64,000 nucleotides of DNA from Neopestalotiopsis rosae (Eukaryota; Ascomycota; Sordariomycetes; Amphisphaeriales; Sporocadaceae), in NCBI GenBank assembly GCA_023078685.1, contig JALGAS010000012.1, positions 930,001 through 994,000 of the forward strand, given 5' to 3'. This document shows, piece after piece, positions 61,033 through 64,000 of the stretch. Under the pieces are notes generated by a model that was not told the DNA's origin, searched no databases, and saw only the letters and a list, made by a program, of their open reading frames with translations. The position numbers and the translations under genes were made by a program. The first letter of the stretch is position 1. Every line of letters begins with the position of its first letter.

Positions 61033-63394
61033 ATGACATTCCTTGAGAGTAGAACCACTGGTGTGGTTCAACCACCACTGCCTCAGGCGGTAGGTTATGC
61101 CGTAGTTGTCGGTATCGGGTTTTTGATAGCCTTTGTCATGGTATTCGTGACGCACATTCTCAAAAAGACAGTCGGCGAAGATAACAAGACGACAGAAATG
61201 TTTATGACGGCGAACAGAAGCGTCGGAACTGGCTTGACGGCATCCGCAGTCATCTCATCATGGCTTTGGAGCACTGCGATGCTTGGGAGTACACTAGTTG
61301 GCTACAATTTTGGCGTAGCTGGACCTTTCTGGTTTGCTGCCGGGTAAGTGATCGTTCATTTGGAGGCCGCTCGTGGCTGCTGACCTGTGTCTCTTTAGCT
61401 GCTCGCCCATGATTGTCTTTTTCTCTGTGCTAGGTATTGCTTGCAAGATGCGGATACCCGAAGCACACACGCTGCTGGAAATTGTTCGCATACGATACGG
61501 CAAGCTGGGGCATATTGTATGGATCGCCCTCTGTCTGATCAATAACATCATTGCTGTAGCGAATATGTTGCTCGGTGCGAGTGCCGCAATCACTGCTCTG
61601 TAGGTCAAGTATACTCGGAACATGACTGCTGTATTTCGACTAACATTAGTGACAGCACTGGCATGCATGTTATTGCTGCAACGTTTTTGCTGCCAGTTGG
61701 TGTCATACTCTACACTTTTGTTGGCGGTATCAAAGCGACGTTCTTGACCGACTATTTCCATACCTTTGTCATCACCATCATTATTTGCTTCTTTACAATC
61801 AAGACATTTTTGGTGCCCGAGATTGGGTCTCCTAGTGGTCTTTTTGACTTGATTGTCAAAGCAGGAGAGTCGTTCCCTGTCGAAGGCAATCAAGGAGGAT
61901 CGTACTTGACCATGACTAGCAAAAACGTACGTAACGATCGATTGTTAGGACTGAATCCACTCCTAATTTAAGATAGGCCATTCTGTTCGGTATGATTCAT
62001 GTCTTGGCCAACTTTGGTCTCGTCATTATGGACACGGGATTCTTTGCCAAGGCTTTCAGTGCAGCTCCGCAGGCTGTGGTGCCTGGATATATTGTTGGAG
62101 GCATTGCCTACTTTGCTATCCCGTGGTGTTTGGGCACCATCATGAGCTTTGCCGCTCTTGGCCTTGAGAACACACCAGCTTTTCCCACATTTCCGAATCG
62201 CATGTCTACTACCGAGGTGTCAAACGGGCTCGTGCTTCCCTATGCTGCTGTGGCCATTGCAGGTAGCGGAGGAGCGGCGGCGGTACTGCTAATCATTTTC
62301 ATGGCAGTGACCTCGACCATATCGGCCCAAGTTATTGCAGTATCTTCCATCATCACGTTTGACATCTACCGGCAGTATTTCAATCGCAACGCGACCGACC
62401 GTGATGTGATTAGATGGAGTCACATTGGTGTGGTCATTTTTGGCCTTTTCTCTGCAGCTTTCTCGACGGCACTCTACTATGGCAACGTGGACCTCGGATG
62501 GACTTTATACATGCTCGGCGTCCTCACCTGCCCTGGCATCTTTCCTACCGTCTTTACGATCCTCTGGAAGAAACAATCTAAAGCAGCAGCTGTTATTTCC
62601 CCGTTGCTGGGTATGGCCACGGGTATAGCCGTATGGCTGGGCTCTGCACAGGCCCTTGGAGGTGAAATTTCGGTAGCTACGACTGGTCAAACCTTGCCAG
62701 TAAGCAACTTCCGACGTTATTTCATTTCGTTCTCAGATTGTCTCATCAGCACATACTCCCCGATGTTGGGCTCCAGGAAACCAGACAGACTCAGACAAAG
62801 TACTCTGTCAATCTGTCACATGTTCAATTATTTTCTTGAGAGAGGCAATTGCTGACATCTCTTATTGTAGTGTGTATATGGCACGACAGCATCAGCGCTA
62901 AGTCCAGGCTTGTATTCGGTGATTATAAGTCTCCTCAAGCCGGCAAACTACAGGTGGGAGGAGTTTCGTAATGAGCGGCTTGCGTTTGATAAATTAACTA
63001 CAACGGACACTGGGAAACAAGAAATTGTCCAGTCGGAATCGACATACTCCGAGGACAAGAAAAAGCTCAAACGCTGGGGAGCGATTGCGAGCATATGGGC
63101 TGCTGCAACATTTCTCGGTCATTGGGTTCTATGGTAAATCTCCTATTCGATGCTCTGATTAACAAAAGCTAATGAGCTTCCAGGCCACTTCCCATGTATG
63201 GTTCCGGGTATATATTCGGCAAAGCGTTCTTTGAAGCTTGGATTGTGGTATCCATCGTTTGGGTTTGGGGAACTATGCTCATTGCTGGGTTCTTTCCAAT
63301 CATTGACGGATGGAGTCAATTACGAGCTGTGTATCGTGGTCTCAAGCCCGCAAAGGAATCGCCAATCACAAGTGGCACGACTTCTCCGGAGTAA
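61033..63394 (+). CDS. Urea/polyamine-type transporter of the sodium:solute symporter family (DUR3-like)
   Basis: Six exons: 61033–61343, 61399–61599, 61656–61926, 61977–62699, 62871–63133, 63184–63394; 659 residues. DUR3-type proteins are plasma-membrane proton- or sodium-coupled carriers for urea, and some move polyamines. About 14–15 hydrophobic helices are visible. Family blocks are strong: PPLPQAVGYAVVVGIG, SVGTGLTASAVISSWLWS, HTLLEIVRIRYGKLGH, LTGMHVIAATFLLPVGVILY, FVGGIKATFLTDY, and SAQVIAVSSIITFDIYRQY. The intron before exon 5 is 171 bp, the others 49–56 bp; all phases fit. The C-terminus is short and hydrophilic. The substrate cannot be told: urea itself, or the substrate or product of the neighbouring monooxygenase, are all possible. 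It is divergent to that gene. Confidence 0.92.
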
Positions 63395-63835
63395 TCGGAA
63401 GGCAGCATGATTGTTAGCTACTACATCATTTCCTCAAAGGGAGTCATCCTCACGTGGCTTCTTCCAACGTGGCCATGTCCCCTGTAGCCGCATCAGCGAA
63501 TAGACATTCAGCATACTTAAGTACTTTCCCGTTTAGGAAGCTGGGCCCGGCTATGCGCAGCTTTATCGTCGCATTGACCCGCGACGGATCAAAGCGTCAG
63601 AGAATTATCGCACAGATAGATCTTGATAGAGATTCTCATGGCGTTGCAATTGCTAGAGGTGACGTGTGGTGATTTCCTAATTGGATCACAAGATAGTCCT
63701 CATGCGGTGAAGTCGCTCAGACGCGAATACATGGCGCTCGTCCGCAGAATTTCAGTATCTCGATTATATCTTCGATGAATCCTTTTGCAGTCTTTGTTGA
63801 GCCTGGATGCAATCGTGTTTCAACCTTGCATATAC
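63395..63835. other. Intergenic
   Basis: 441 bp 3' flank of the transporter; no supported feature. Confidence 0.4.
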
Positions 63836-64000
63836 TCAATCTTCACAACTCTGCTCTTCTCCTGCTGGTGGCTGAGCTGTCTGAGAGTTTTGGGTGGTCT
63901 GAGTAGAAGCTGTTTCATCAATGATCGCGACCCTCCACACCACCCGGAACAATGTTCCAACTGGCTCCCATGCACATTTCACCTTGTCCGGGACAAGATT
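63836..64000 (-). CDS. Possible 3' end of a gene entering from the right edge
   Basis: A minus-strand frame is open from the window edge for 54 codons to TGA at 63838–63836. The peptide starts NLVPDKVKCAWEPVG and becomes Thr/Gln/Ser/Glu-rich at its end (TQTTQNSQTAQPPAGEEQ), as in many fungal C-terminal tails. It is too short for a firm call and could be chance. Confidence 0.3.
   Translation of the reverse strand, partial: NLVPDKVKCAWEPVGTLFRVVWRVAIIDETASTQTTQNSQTAQPPAGEEQSCED

Overview
The window is nuclear DNA of a filamentous ascomycete, most likely a Sordariomycete and plausibly Hypocreales. The evidence is short GT–AG introns (mostly 50–100 bp), some with TACTAAC-like branch points; gene spacing of 1–3 kb; a fungus-specific HET-domain gene; and fungal forms of MIP1, NUP192, TEL1, CDC42 and VMA22. 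The genus cannot be fixed from sequence alone. There is no ribosomal RNA, no CRISPR array, no polyketide or peptide synthase and no tRNA that I could support. Exon boundaries were worked out by hand from splice sites, reading phase and conserved protein motifs; no alignment or transcript data were available.

Layout. 0–7 kb: the 3' end of an unidentified gene, mitochondrial DNA polymerase gamma (MIP1), and a large disordered protein on the minus strand. 7.2–10.7 kb: gene-free. 10.7–19.4 kb: an accessory region with a three-exon O-methyltransferase, two low-complexity ORFs, an FAD monooxygenase, a HET-domain gene broken by one in-frame TGA at an invariant Trp position, and a small ORF with an internal duplicated motif. 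19.7–21.8 kb: an amino-acid permease whose first intron holds an imperfect inverted repeat. 24–39.4 kb: core cell biology, with NUP192 (minus) and the 2940-residue ATM-type kinase TEL1 (plus) divergently arranged around a 1-kb spacer. 39.5–42.5 kb: two secretory-pathway proteins, a DUF8021-type protein and an agmatinase-family enzyme ending in RDEL. 43.9–45.0 kb: CDC42, with long introns and a GC–AG last intron, behind a gene-poor 5.8-kb upstream region. 50.8–56.3 kb: the V-ATPase assembly factor VMA22, a J-domain protein that also carries CCHC knuckles and an RRM-like fold, and a single-pass membrane protein. 57.5–63.4 kb: a possible catabolic group of a HAD type II dehalogenase-like enzyme, an NtaA/DszA-type FMN monooxygenase and a DUR3-type transporter, the last two divergent over a promoter with two GATA (AreA/Nit2-type) sites.

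How they fit together. MIP1, NUP192, TEL1, CDC42 and VMA22 are housekeeping genes and anchor the window as ordinary chromosome. The 10.7–18.4 kb and 57.5–63.4 kb stretches look accessory: small-molecule tailoring enzymes and a decayed self-recognition gene in the first, uptake and oxidative breakdown of a nitrogen-containing or halogenated compound in the second. The most unusual items are the J-domain/zinc-knuckle/RRM protein, the signal-peptide plus RDEL agmatinase-like enzyme, the broken HET gene, the inverted repeat inside the permease intron, and the transporter/monooxygenase/dehalogenase neighbourhood.
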